Assembly: GCA_041739525.1 (NCBI GenBank)
Contig: JBGSNQ010000062.1
Location: forward strand, 1-64,000
Direction of reading: 5' to 3'
DNA: 64,000 nucleotides
DNA from: DATJGR01 sp041739525
Lineage (GTDB): Bacteria > Pseudomonadota > Gammaproteobacteria > Pseudomonadales > Azotimanducaceae
The position numbers and the translations under genes were made by a program. Of the stretch, positions 1 through 7,618 are shown piece by piece. Within the stretch, counting starts at the first letter, position 1. Every line of letters starts with the position of its first letter. The notes beneath the pieces were generated by a model. It saw nothing but the letters and a program-made list of their open reading frames with translations, did no database searches and was not told the DNA's origin.

Positions 1-255
1 ACTCTCGACCGCGCGCCGCTGCGCGTTCAATCCGGCGCCGTACTGCTGCTGCAGGTCTTCGCGCAACGCGACGTAGCGCAGCGTGCGCGCGCGGCCGACC
101 ATCCGCAGCTCCGGATGCAACGCCTTCAATCCCGAAAAGAACGTGCTGCGGATGCCGCGCATTTGAAGCTGATGCGCAAGCGTCGACGTTGCGATCGTCT
201 TCAGCGCCTCTATGCGTTCGTCGGTGAGCACGTCGCTGTTGGTTTCGTTGGCCAT
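1..255 (-). CDS. RraA-family protein (HMG/CHA aldolase-like), 3' part missing
   Basis: Partial gene read from an ATG at 253-255 and running off the left edge, giving 85 codons. The protein begins MANETNSDVLTDERIEALKT and continues with a stretch ending GLKALHPELRMVGRARTLRY then REDLQ. This is the N-terminal pattern of the RraA-like family, which includes 4-hydroxy-4-methyl-2-oxoglutarate/4-carboxy-4-hydroxy-2-oxoadipate aldolases and the RNase E inhibitor RraA. The glycine-rich active-site part lies outside the window, so aldolase and regulator cannot be separated. It starts 10 bases after the aldehyde dehydrogenase stop on the same strand. That setting beside an extradiol dioxygenase favours an aldolase that splits a pyruvate-yielding ring-cleavage product. 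Confidence 0.72.
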   Translation of the reverse strand, partial: MANETNSDVLTDERIEALKTIATSTLAHQLQMRGIRSTFFSGLKALHPELRMVGRARTLRYVALREDLQQQYGAGLNAQRRAVES

Positions 256-265
256 CGTCACGTCC

Positions 266-1744
266 TCAGCGAGGTGTCAGTGGAAACGACGCAAAACGCG
301 TCTCGGTGTAGAACTCGCGGCTGTGTTGGCCGCCTTCGCGTCCGGTACCGCTCGACTTGATGCCGCCGAACGGCTGGCGCAGATCGCGTTCGAAGCCCGC
401 GTTGATCCAGATCATTGCCGTCTGGAGGCGATGGCTCATGTAGTGCGCGGTCGTCTGCGATTCACTCCAGATGTACCCCGCCAGTCCGTACGAGGAATCG
501 TTGGCGATTCGCAGCGCATGGTCAGCGTCGTCGAATGGCATGATTACCGCGACCGGCCCGAAGATTTCTTCCTGACACACGCGCGCGGAATTCTCGACAT
601 CGACGATCGCGGTCGGTGCCACGAAATAGCCCTTGTCGATGCCCACCGGACGACCGCCGCCGAACAACACGCGTCCTTCTTTCTTCGCGACGTCGAGATA
701 ACTCATCACGCGGTCGTATTGGCGTTTGTGCACGAGCGGACCGAGGCGCGTCGTGCGATCGAACGGATCGCCAGCGGTCCAGCCTTCCGCCACCTTCCCG
801 AACGCGTCGAGAAACTGCTGATAGATCGGCCGCTGCACGAGGATGCGCGAACCGGCCACGCACGCCTGCCCCGAATTCATGAAGATCGACATCGCCGCGG
901 CCGGCACTGCGCGTTGCAGGTTCGCGTCCGCGAAGACGATGTTCGCGGACTTGCCGCCGAGTTCGAACGACACGCGCTTCAACTGCTTTGCCGCGCGCGC
1001 GGCGATGTCGCGCGCGGTCGGAACCGAACCGGTGAACGACACACCGACCACGTCTTTGTGCTCGACCAGCGGCACACCCGCTTCGGCGCCGTAGCCGAGC
1101 ACCATGTTGTAAACGCCCTTGGGCATGCCGGCCTCTTGGAAAATCTCGCAGAGAATTCGCATCGTCAGCGGCGACAACTCCGACGGTTTGTGTACGGCGC
1201 TGTTTCCATACGCGAGACACGGCGCCATCTTCCATGTCGACAGCATGAATGGTCCGTTCCAAGGCGTGATCAGACCGAACACGCCAACCGGATCGCGCAT
1301 TGTGTACGTGAGAAGCGAATCGTCCCGGTTGAACGATTCGTTGCCGGCGAGTTCCTGCTCTTCTGCAAAGAAACGGAAGTTCCATGCCGAACGTTCGATC
1401 ATCGGATGCGGCCCGGGATGCGCGGGTCCGATCGGCCCCCCCATCTCGAGCGATTGCAGCGCGATGATCTCTTCGGAGCGCGCCTCGATCAGGTCGGCGG
1501 CCTTGAACAACACCTTGCGCCGGAACGAAGGCTTCGCGCGCGACCACGCGCCGCCATCGAATGCATCTTTTGCAGCCTTCACCGCGGCCGCGATATCGAA
1601 CTCGTCGCCGCGCGCGGCCATCGTCGTCAGTCGTTCGGTTGCTGGATCCACAACCTCGAACGTGCCGCCCGACCGCGCCGCCACGAATTCGCCGTCGATG
1701 AAGTGCAGTGGTGTACGCACCTCGGGTCTCGCAACTGCGTTCAT
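266..1744 (-). CDS. Aldehyde dehydrogenase (HpaE / hydroxymuconic-semialdehyde type)
   Basis: A 492-residue NAD(P)-dependent aldehyde dehydrogenase of normal family length. The oxyanion Asn lies in TPWNGP (N163), the cofactor Lys in HKPSE (K186), the general base Glu in FELGGKSAN (E261) and the nucleophile Cys in NSGQACVAGSR (C295). The ATG is preceded by an AGGAG ribosome site. It sits 13 bases after the TetR gene and 10 before the RraA-like gene, so the three are probably co-transcribed. The overall pattern is closest to 5-carboxymethyl-2-hydroxymuconate or 2-hydroxymuconate semialdehyde dehydrogenases. That fits oxidation of the semialdehyde left by the nearby extradiol dioxygenase, but the exact substrate is inferred. 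Cytosolic. Confidence 0.88.
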   Translation of the reverse strand: MNAVARPEVRTPLHFIDGEFVAARSGGTFEVVDPATERLTTMAARGDEFDIAAAVKAAKDAFDGGAWSRAKPSFRRKVLFKAADLIEARSEEIIALQSLEMGGPIGPAHPGPHPMIERSAWNFRFFAEEQELAGNESFNRDDSLLTYTMRDPVGVFGLITPWNGPFMLSTWKMAPCLAYGNSAVHKPSELSPLTMRILCEIFQEAGMPKGVYNMVLGYGAEAGVPLVEHKDVVGVSFTGSVPTARDIAARAAKQLKRVSFELGGKSANIVFADANLQRAVPAAAMSIFMNSGQACVAGSRILVQRPIYQQFLDAFGKVAEGWTAGDPFDRTTRLGPLVHKRQYDRVMSYLDVAKKEGRVLFGGGRPVGIDKGYFVAPTAIVDVENSARVCQEEIFGPVAVIMPFDDADHALRIANDSSYGLAGYIWSESQTTAHYMSHRLQTAMIWINAGFERDLRQPFGGIKSSGTGREGGQHSREFYTETRFASFPLTPR

Positions 1745-1757
1745 TCGAATCTCCTGA

Positions 1758-2390
1758 TTATCGCGGCCGCACCACTCCGAGTTGCACCGCGAGCCGCTCG
1801 CGCAGCGTAGGGTTCACACGATCGAGCCTCGGCATGTCAGCCGCGAGCCACAGATACTGAAAGTTGAAGTAGAGGGAGAAGAGGTTGTGAGCGAGCGTGT
1901 CGCTATCGACCTCGTCGATCACTTCGCCGCGCCCCTTTGCACTGTCGATCAGTCCGTTGAGCAGTCGATACGTGCGCCCCATTGCCGCGACGATCTCCGG
2001 CTCGCGATGTGCATACGGCACTTCGCGCATGAACACCTGCGCCAATTCCGACGCTTCAGCCGCCCCATCGAGCATCGCGGTGAAGAAGCGATCCAGCTGA
2101 TTCAGCAGCGGACGACGGCCGGCGCGCGCCTCGGCGTCGTCGAGCCACTTGTGCATGTCGCGTTCGAACACGAGCACGAGCAGCCGATCTTTCGATCCCA
2201 CGTGCGCGAACACGGAACCCTTTGACACGTTTGCCGCCTCGGCAATTTCCGCAGTCGTCACGGCATCGAAGCCCTTGCGCCCGAACAACCGGCGCGCCTC
2301 GGTCAGGATGCGGTCGCGATTTTCGAGCTTGCGTCGTTGCGCGCGCGGCCGAAACACCACTGGCTTCGCTTCGATCGCACGTACGCTCAA
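1758..2390 (-). CDS. TetR/AcrR-family transcriptional regulator
   Basis: A 210-residue one-component repressor. The N-terminal helix-turn-helix is at about residues 25-70 (RILTEARRLFGRKGFDAVTT, then AEIAEAANVSKGSVFAHVGSK, the typical TetR recognition helix). The remaining ligand-binding domain is alpha-helical. The frame opens at a TTG with a weak GGAAA site, and in-frame GTG codons ten residues later are alternatives. It lies between the extradiol dioxygenase and the aldehyde dehydrogenase on the same strand and probably regulates that operon. A perfect 14-base palindrome in the divergent promoter at 3347-3360 is the obvious operator candidate. The ligand is unknown, possibly an aromatic or acyl-CoA intermediate. 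Confidence 0.88.
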   Translation of the reverse strand: MSVRAIEAKPVVFRPRAQRRKLENRDRILTEARRLFGRKGFDAVTTAEIAEAANVSKGSVFAHVGSKDRLLVLVFERDMHKWLDDAEARAGRRPLLNQLDRFFTAMLDGAAEASELAQVFMREVPYAHREPEIVAAMGRTYRLLNGLIDSAKGRGEVIDEVDSDTLAHNLFSLYFNFQYLWLAADMPRLDRVNPTLRERLAVQLGVVRPR

Positions 2391-2418
2391 CGCGCATTTC
2401 CGGCTTCGGCCACTACGC

Positions 2419-3324
2419 TCATTTGTCGAGACTCATTCCCGGTCCCATGTCGCGGTTGAATACGTGACCGTAGGTGTCGCGAGTGTAGTACTCGGATTGA
2501 TGCGTCGCGGGCCGGCCGCCATAACCGATCTCGATCAGGAATCCCGACGGCGACGCGACGTAGAACGAGAACATCTGGTCGTTCGCGTGTTTTCCGAGGC
2601 TGATCATCACCGGGTATTTGCTCGCCTGAACGAGGTCGTGCGTCATGAACACGTCGTCGACGTTCGACACCTCGAGCATCAGGTGATTGATGCTCTTCTT
2701 GCTCGGCGGACCGAACGCAACGGTGTGATCGCGTTCGTTGCAATGCATGAACAGAATCTCCGCGATTTCGCCGTTCGGTCCTGCCGGCACCTGATACTCC
2801 ACACCGCCGCGCATGCCGAGCAGCTTGTAGAACTCATACGCCTCATCGAGTCCCGCGTTCCGCAAGATCATGTGGCCGACGCCGCCGTGATCGCCCGTCA
2901 GGAAGCGGCCGTGCATCCGCCGGCCCGGCAGGAACGGCTTGAACGTATCGATGCGCGGTCCGTGGAAGATCTCGATCGGATTTCCGGCGGGGTCCGAGAG
3001 TTTCATGATCTCGAGCACGCGGCGCGATCTCGCAAGGTCTTTGCCGCCGATCTCGAATGCGATGCCCGCGCCTTTCAGCACTTGCTGCATCGCATTGAAC
3101 TCTTCGACGCCGGCAACGCGCAGTCCGGCTGCGAGCAGATCGTCCGCCGGATTCTTCTCGACGATGATCCGGTGGTGCCAATAGTCGGTGCGTAGATACA
3201 GCCGGTCAGGCTCACCCGGCTCTTCGAATACCTCGAGCCCCAACAGATTCCCAGCGAAATCTCGCCACGCGGCGAGATCAGACACGCCAAAACACACGTA
3301 GCCCAGTTCCGTGACCGCGACCAT
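2419..3324 (-). CDS. Type I extradiol ring-cleavage dioxygenase (VOC superfamily)
   Basis: A 301-residue two-domain VOC protein. The Fe(II) ligand set of type I extradiol dioxygenases is complete and well spaced: H151 (GVGHMILR), H214 (SINHLMLEV) and E265 (SGFLIEIGYGG). The family (BphC, HsaC, catechol 2,3-dioxygenase) opens catecholic rings next to the hydroxyls. The ATG at 3324 has a strong GGAGGG site and gives the usual N-terminus MVAVTELGYVCFGVSDL. A longer in-frame extension to 3360 would read through the palindromic operator and is unlikely. First gene of a minus-strand run with tetR, aldehyde dehydrogenase and an RraA-like aldolase, matching meta-cleavage logic. The substrate (biphenyl-, steroid- or terpene-type catechol) cannot be read from sequence. 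Confidence 0.85.
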   Translation of the reverse strand: MVAVTELGYVCFGVSDLAAWRDFAGNLLGLEVFEEPGEPDRLYLRTDYWHHRIIVEKNPADDLLAAGLRVAGVEEFNAMQQVLKGAGIAFEIGGKDLARSRRVLEIMKLSDPAGNPIEIFHGPRIDTFKPFLPGRRMHGRFLTGDHGGVGHMILRNAGLDEAYEFYKLLGMRGGVEYQVPAGPNGEIAEILFMHCNERDHTVAFGPPSKKSINHLMLEVSNVDDVFMTHDLVQASKYPVMISLGKHANDQMFSFYVASPSGFLIEIGYGGRPATHQSEYYTRDTYGHVFNRDMGPGMSLDK

Positions 3325-3346
3325 CGTTCCGCCCTCCTTCCCATAA

Positions 3347-3360
3347 TTGACCCGGGTCAA
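3347..3360. promoter_or_regulatory. Perfect 14-bp palindrome, candidate TetR operator
   Basis: TTGACCCGGGTCAA is a perfect inverted repeat centred in the 82-base space between the divergent starts of the extradiol dioxygenase (3324) and the serine hydrolase (3407). TetR dimers bind such sites, and the only regulator nearby is the TetR gene at 1758-2390. The TTGACC half could also serve as a -35 element. Assignment to that regulator is inferred from position. Confidence 0.55.
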
Positions 3361-3406
3361 GTTCAGAGCTTACGCTGCTGCGCTACCAAACGAGAAGGAC
3401 TCCGAT

Positions 3407-4555
3407 ATGTCGGATGCGAGCACCGGCAGTTTCACGCTCTTCAACGGCCAACCGCAGTACCAGAACTTCTGCCGTATGCACGAACTCGCCGCAACCAAAC
3501 CGATGCGCCCGGCGTCCCGCAGCTTTCAATTCCCGGAAGGGGCAAAGATCTCGCTTCCCGCGACGTATCGCGCCGACAACGGCGAAGCGCGTGGCATGCG
3601 CGCGCTACTCGACGCCACTCACACGTCGGCGTTGCTGGTGCTGCAGAACGGCGTCGTGCGTTTCGAAGAGTATTGGCTCACCGGCGGACGCGGCGTGCAG
3701 TGGATGTCCATGTCGGTGGCAAAGAGCCACGTCTCCGCACTGATCGGCATCGCGCTCGCGGAAGGTAAGATCCGCAGCCTCTCCGATCCGATCACCGCGT
3801 ACACGCCGAAGCTTACCAACTCCGCATACGACGGCGTCCGCATCAAGGACGTACTGCAGATGTCGTCAGGCGCCCGCTGGAACGAGGATTACTCCGATCC
3901 GAACTCGGAGGTCTTTCGCATCGGCGCCGCTTTGGCGCCCGGCGGTTCCTACGATGCGTTCATGGCCACCACGGTGCGTCAAAACACACCCGGCTCCGTG
4001 TGTGTTTACGACTCTGCAGACACGCAGGCGCTGGCCATGTTGATTGCGGGCGCAACAGGGCAGTCGCTAACCCAGTACATGCAGGAGAAGCTGTTCGGCC
4101 CGCTCGGCATGGAATCGCCGGGCGCCTGGATCTGCGACAGCTTCGGCGTAGAGATGGCGTTCGCGGGATTACTGATGACGGCGCGGGATTTCGCGAAACT
4201 CGGCGAGTTGTACCGGAACGGCGGCGTTTGGGAGGGGCGGCAGATCGTGCCGGCAGACTACGTGGCTGCGTCGGTGAAATGGGATTCGCCTCATCTGGCG
4301 CCCGGCAAACCGCAGGTAGGCGATCACACATTGCCGATGGGATACGGTTATCAGTGGTGGCTGCCGGCCGGAAGCGACGGCGACTTCAGTGCAATCGGCG
4401 TCTACAACCAGTACGTGTACGTGAATCCGAAGCGCGGCCTCGTCATCGTGAAGTTGTCCGCGAATCCACGATACGGAACGTCGAAAGACGAACGCGACAA
4501 CAAAGATGCCGAGAACATCCTCGCGTTGCAGGCAATCAGCAGGCAGTTCGACTGA
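3407..4555 (+). CDS. Serine hydrolase, class C beta-lactamase fold
   Basis: A 382-residue protein of the penicillin-binding/beta-lactamase-related family that includes EstB esterases and 6-aminohexanoate-dimer hydrolase. The nucleophile motif is S103-V-A-K106 (SMSVAKSHVS) and the second catalytic motif is Y201-D-S (CVYDSADTQ). No convincing signal peptide is seen, so it is probably cytosolic and more likely an esterase or amidase than an antibiotic-resistance enzyme. The ATG at 3407 is chosen for its GAGAAGGA site; an in-frame start at 3347 overlaps the operator palindrome. The globin gene follows 15 bases after the stop. It is divergent from the aromatic operon and may share its operator. 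Confidence 0.83.
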   Translation: MSDASTGSFTLFNGQPQYQNFCRMHELAATKPMRPASRSFQFPEGAKISLPATYRADNGEARGMRALLDATHTSALLVLQNGVVRFEEYWLTGGRGVQWMSMSVAKSHVSALIGIALAEGKIRSLSDPITAYTPKLTNSAYDGVRIKDVLQMSSGARWNEDYSDPNSEVFRIGAALAPGGSYDAFMATTVRQNTPGSVCVYDSADTQALAMLIAGATGQSLTQYMQEKLFGPLGMESPGAWICDSFGVEMAFAGLLMTARDFAKLGELYRNGGVWEGRQIVPADYVAASVKWDSPHLAPGKPQVGDHTLPMGYGYQWWLPAGSDGDFSAIGVYNQYVYVNPKRGLVIVKLSANPRYGTSKDERDNKDAENILALQAISRQFD

Positions 4556-4570
4556 ATGGAGGAACCCGTC

Positions 4571-4966
4571 ATGTCCGTTGTCGACTTACACCATGCGCTG
4601 GAAATCGCGGCCGAGCGCGGTGACATCTATCCGGCGATCTACGACGCGTACTTCGAACGCTGCGCCGGCTCGCGCGAGTTGATGCAGCTCACCGACATTC
4701 ACATGCGCGGACGCATGCTCGACAGCCTGTTCGAATTGCTGCTGGCGGACGACGTGGTCGAGCAATTTACGTATCTGCGTTTCGAAACGAAGAACCACAT
4801 GAGCTGGGGGGTGCAGGCGCATATGTACGAGAACCTGCTGAGCGCCGTGCGCGACACCGTGCGAGAGGCGTGCGGCACGCAGTGGACACCGGCCATGGCC
4901 TCACAGTGGGAAGCACACATCGGCGCTCTGGTCGCGGAAATCCGCGCTACGCTCGCGACGGTCTGA
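4571..4966 (+). CDS. Single-domain globin
   Basis: A 131-residue protein with the helical pattern of bacterial single-domain globins. The segment around residues 73-95 (KNHMSWGVQAHMYENLLSAV) matches the F-helix motif H-x3-G-V-x2-x-x-Y, making H76 the probable proximal heme ligand. A G/H-helix region with WTPAM and QWEAHIGALV follows, like the Trp-rich end of Vitreoscilla and flavohemoglobin globin domains. It lacks the reductase domain of Hmp. The ATG at 4571 has a GGAGGAA site; an ATG at 4556 lies upstream of that site. It is in the same run as a serine hydrolase and an FMN azoreductase. A role in oxygen or NO binding, or in redox protection, is inferred. Confidence 0.75.
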   Translation: MSVVDLHHALEIAAERGDIYPAIYDAYFERCAGSRELMQLTDIHMRGRMLDSLFELLLADDVVEQFTYLRFETKNHMSWGVQAHMYENLLSAVRDTVREACGTQWTPAMASQWEAHIGALVAEIRATLATV

Positions 4967-5018
4967 CCCTCAGCGCGACGGGTTGTGCGAAGATGCGCGC
5001 TTTCTTTCGGGGGTCAGC

Positions 5019-5627
5019 GTGACACGTCGCTTGTTGTTCGTCCGAGCCAGCATCTTCGGCGCCGGTGGTCAGTCCTCTCAACTCGCCGATACGTTCATCC
5101 AGCGCTTCGTCAAAACGCACCCTGGCGCGAAGGTAGACGTTCGCGACGTGCAAAGTCCGCCGTTGCCGCACCTCGACGCGGCGACGTTTCTCGCGTTCAG
5201 CAAACCGGCCGACGCGCGCACGCCCGAGGAGGTCGACCAACTGCAGCTTTCTGACGAATTGATCGGCGAGCTCGAGACCGCCACCGATCTGTTGATCGCC
5301 ATGCCGCTCTACAACTTCGGCGTTCCATCGGCGTTCAAGGCGTGGATCGATCACGTGACGCGCGCACAGCGCACGTTCCGTGTCGGCGCGCGCGGCGCGG
5401 AAGGCATGCTCAACCACCTGAAGCACTGCTGGGTGATCGCGGCGCGGGGCGGTCAGTACCAGGGCACGCCGCGTGAGAATCAGGTGCCATACCTGACGAC
5501 CATGCTGGGCTTCCTGGGCATTCCTGCGCCGACGTTCGTATTCGCGGAAGCGATGTTGCGTCCCGACCTGAAGGACGACTCGCTGGCCAAGGCGCGCGAA
5601 GCCATCGCGCAACTCGACCTGCAATGA
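5019..5627 (+). CDS. FMN-dependent NADH azoreductase (AzoR family)
   Basis: A flavodoxin-like-fold NAD(P)H oxidoreductase of about 202 residues, the normal AzoR length. The FMN-phosphate loop is near the N-terminus (RASIFGAGGQSSQLAD), followed by MPLYNFGVPSAFKAWIDHV, the family hallmark around the flavin ring, and later AARGGQYQG. The family reduces quinones and azo compounds by two electrons. I favour the GTG at 5019, behind a GGGGG site, because it places the strand LLFVRASIFG at the N-terminus; an ATG at 4983 would add 12 residues. It follows the globin by 52 bases and precedes an unusual repeat-bearing leader for the SLC13 transporter. Confidence 0.85.
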   Translation: MTRRLLFVRASIFGAGGQSSQLADTFIQRFVKTHPGAKVDVRDVQSPPLPHLDAATFLAFSKPADARTPEEVDQLQLSDELIGELETATDLLIAMPLYNFGVPSAFKAWIDHVTRAQRTFRVGARGAEGMLNHLKHCWVIAARGGQYQGTPRENQVPYLTTMLGFLGIPAPTFVFAEAMLRPDLKDDSLAKAREAIAQLDLQ

Positions 5628-5651
5628 TGATCGCGAGGAAGCTCATGAGAT

Positions 5652-5731
5652 ATCGCGAATGAGCGCTTCGCTGCTCGATTCGCTCATGGGGCATCGCGAA
5701 TGAGCGCTTCGCTGCTCGATTCGCTCATGGG
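5652..5731 (+). repeat. 41-bp tandem duplication over the SLC13 translation start
   Basis: A 39-base sequence beginning atcgcgaatgagcgcttc occurs identically at 5652-5690 and 5693-5731, a period of 41 bases. A shorter, diverged third copy (gctcatgagatatcgcgaa) lies just upstream from 5641. The second copy contains the start codon and first ten codons of the transporter, and the first copy reproduces them upstream. Looks like a recent slippage duplication, because the copies are perfect. Confidence 0.9.
5659..5703 (+). CDS. 14-codon upstream ORF created by the duplication
   Basis: The upstream repeat copy encodes MSASLLDSLMGHRE followed by TGA. The TGA overlaps the transporter start as ATGA at 5700-5703. 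A further mini-ORF, ATG at 5645 (MRYRE, stop overlapping 5659 as ATGA), precedes it and carries the only clear ribosome site, GAGGAAG at about 5635. Ribosomes would therefore have to terminate and restart once or twice to reach the transporter. Whether the peptide has any function is unknown; a translational-coupling leader is the simplest reading. Confidence 0.4.
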   Translation: MSASLLDSLMGHRE

Positions 5732-7268
5732 CCGTCTCGACACGCGCCAGCGCACGGGGCTGGTGCTCGGCCCCATTCTGTTTCTGGTCGTTGGAATGTG
5801 GCTTACCGGCCAGGATCTTCCGGCGCCCGCGGCCTGGGCCGGCGCCGTCGTCGTACTGATGGCCACCTGGTGGATGACCGAACCGATTCCGTTGTGGGCC
5901 ACCGGCTGTATCCCGCTGATCGCGTACCCGTTACTCGGCGTCGCAGGTCCGTTCGCGGTCGCGCTGCAATACTTCGACCCGGTCAACTTTCTGTTTCTCG
6001 GCGGCATGATGATCGCTGCATCGATGCAGCAGTGGGGTCTGCATCGGCGGATCGCGTTGAGCATCATCTCTGCCATCGGCGTCAGTCCGCGACGCATCGT
6101 GCTCGGCTTCATGCTGGCAACCGCGTTCATCAGTCTGTGGATATCGAACACGGCAACGACCGTGATGATGTTCCCGATCGGCATGGCAGTGCTGCTGAAA
6201 ATGAGCGAGCAGATGGGGCCCGATCATCCGCTGGTGCGCCGCTTCGGACTCGCGTTGATGCTCGGCATCGCGTATGCCGCGAGCATCGGCGGCATCGGCA
6301 CGAAGATCGGTACTGCGCCGAACATCATCATGGTGAAACAGGCCGCCGCGGTGCTGGGCACCGACCTCGGTTTCGCCACGTGGCTGATGATCGGGTTGCC
6401 GATCGTTTTGGTGGCGCTGCCGATCGTGTTTCTGTTTCTCGTGCATGTCGCGGCACCGGTGCCTGCGAGCGGGTTCCCCGGCGGCGGCGACGTGATCGAG
6501 CAGGAACGCAGCGGACTCGGCCGCATGGACCACGGCGAGCGGGTGTCGTTCGTCGGCTTCCTCAGCGCCGCATTGCTGTGGATCTTCCGCAACGACATCG
6601 AACTCGGCACGTTCACGATTCCCGGCTGGTGGCCACTCGTAACGCTCAGCTGGGAAGACATCATTCGCGTTCCAGTGGACAGTCTGCCGGCACCGCTCGC
6701 GAAGCTGATGCATCAGGACGTTGGCGACGCCGCCGTGGGGATGGGCGTTGCGATCGCCCTATTACTCATCCCGATCACGCTACGTCCCTTGCGCTTCGCG
6801 CTTGATATACAGCGCGCTGCGCGCGTCAACTGGAGTCTGCTCGTACTGCTCGGCGGCGGTCTCGCGATGGCTTACGGCATGCAGCAGAGCGGCCTCTCCA
6901 CCTGGCTCGGCGAGCAGTTGAAGGGCGTCGGTCAACTCGAACCGTACCCGGCCATCCTGTTGGTCAGCTTCGCGAGCCTCTTTCTGACCGAAGTCGCATC
7001 GAACGTGGCTACCGCCAGCATCATGGTGCCGATCGTCGCGGCTGGCGCCGAAGGTTTCGGCCTCAACGCGGCACCGCTGATGTTTGCCGCAGCGATGGCC
7101 GCGTCGTTCGGATTCATGCTCCCCGCCGGCACGCCCCCCAACGCAATCGTTTACTCGAGCGGATACATCACCGTTCCACAAATGGTTCGCGCAGGGATCG
7201 CCGTCGACATATTCGGGGCACTGCTCGTCGCAACCATGTGTTATTTCCTTGTGCCACTCGTGATCTGA
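5700..7268 (+). CDS. SLC13/DASS-family sodium:anion (dicarboxylate) symporter
   Basis: A 522-residue inner-membrane transporter of the divalent anion:Na+ symporter family. Both SNT-type sodium/substrate motifs are present: WISNTATTVMMFPIG in the first half and EVASNVATASIMVPI in the second. They fit the inverted-repeat architecture of this fold, and many hydrophobic segments span the whole length. Probable substrates are C4-dicarboxylates or tricarboxylates; sulfate cannot be excluded. The start at 5700 lies in the second copy of a 41-base duplication and overlaps an upstream mini-ORF by ATGA. Downstream is a 350-base spacer with a 19-base inverted repeat. Confidence 0.9.
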   Translation: MSASLLDSLMGRLDTRQRTGLVLGPILFLVVGMWLTGQDLPAPAAWAGAVVVLMATWWMTEPIPLWATGCIPLIAYPLLGVAGPFAVALQYFDPVNFLFLGGMMIAASMQQWGLHRRIALSIISAIGVSPRRIVLGFMLATAFISLWISNTATTVMMFPIGMAVLLKMSEQMGPDHPLVRRFGLALMLGIAYAASIGGIGTKIGTAPNIIMVKQAAAVLGTDLGFATWLMIGLPIVLVALPIVFLFLVHVAAPVPASGFPGGGDVIEQERSGLGRMDHGERVSFVGFLSAALLWIFRNDIELGTFTIPGWWPLVTLSWEDIIRVPVDSLPAPLAKLMHQDVGDAAVGMGVAIALLLIPITLRPLRFALDIQRAARVNWSLLVLLGGGLAMAYGMQQSGLSTWLGEQLKGVGQLEPYPAILLVSFASLFLTEVASNVATASIMVPIVAAGAEGFGLNAAPLMFAAAMAASFGFMLPAGTPPNAIVYSSGYITVPQMVRAGIAVDIFGALLVATMCYFLVPLVI

Positions 7269-7299
7269 GAGAGAAGGTGTGGCTTCGGCGGTTGGGGGT

Positions 7300-7404
7300 G
7301 GTGACGGCTGATCGGTGCTTCGGGGCCGCTCACGCCGTCCATGGGCGCTTAAGTCGCGGCCATCCATGGCCGCTCATACCCCTTCGCACCGATCAGCCGT
7401 CACC
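7300..7404. repeat. 19-bp perfect inverted repeat with structured 67-base loop
   Basis: GGTGACGGCTGATCGGTGC at 7300-7318 is perfectly complementary to GCACCGATCAGCCGTCACC at 7386-7404. The loop contains its own short palindrome, ggccat-cc-atggcc, near 7357. This could fold as a branched cruciform or RNA. REP-type elements and bidirectional terminators in proteobacteria look like this, but identity to a named family cannot be shown here. Confidence 0.85.
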
Positions 7405-7444
7405 TTACATCACGAGCCGCGTCTTCGTTTGTTGGGGTGAAGAT

Positions 7445-7467
7445 GAACGCGCGCTTTGCGCGCGTTC
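7445..7467. terminator. GC-rich hairpin, possible bidirectional terminator
   Basis: GAACGCGCGC-TTT-GCGCGCGTTC forms a perfect 10-bp stem with a 3-base loop between the convergent SLC13 and CHAD genes. No U-tract follows on either strand, so intrinsic termination is uncertain. Confidence 0.45.
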
Positions 7468-7618
7468 AGGCACGACACACGACTAACGACGGTGGAGCGA
7501 CCCAGGTGGACGTGGGGGAATGTTGGTGAGGACCATGAGCGGCCAGGGATGGCTCGAGCGTTTCCGAACCGGCGTTCACGCGCGTCCGCCGCGAATCGAA
7601 GCTCTCTTCCACCGCACT

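Larger units (their letters stand above)
7269..7618. other. Intergenic spacer between convergent genes with repeat elements
   Basis: No supported gene in these 350 bases. The spacer separates the SLC13 gene from the convergent CHAD gene. It holds a long inverted repeat (7300-7404), a GC hairpin (7445-7467), and short sequences such as gcggccatccatggccgc and catgagcggccagggatggc that echo each other in inverted orientation (about 7355-7372 and 7535-7553). The short open frames here lack coding character. Confidence 0.7.

Noticed and set aside
212..1810. A 532-codon plus-strand open frame opposite the aldehyde dehydrogenase
   Set aside because: It is an antisense shadow of a gene with full catalytic motifs; its own translation is His/Arg-rich without any domain.
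3407..4555. Beta-lactam resistance gene
   Set aside because: SxxK and YxS motifs are present, but there is no signal peptide and the sequence fits esterase/amidase-type serine hydrolases.
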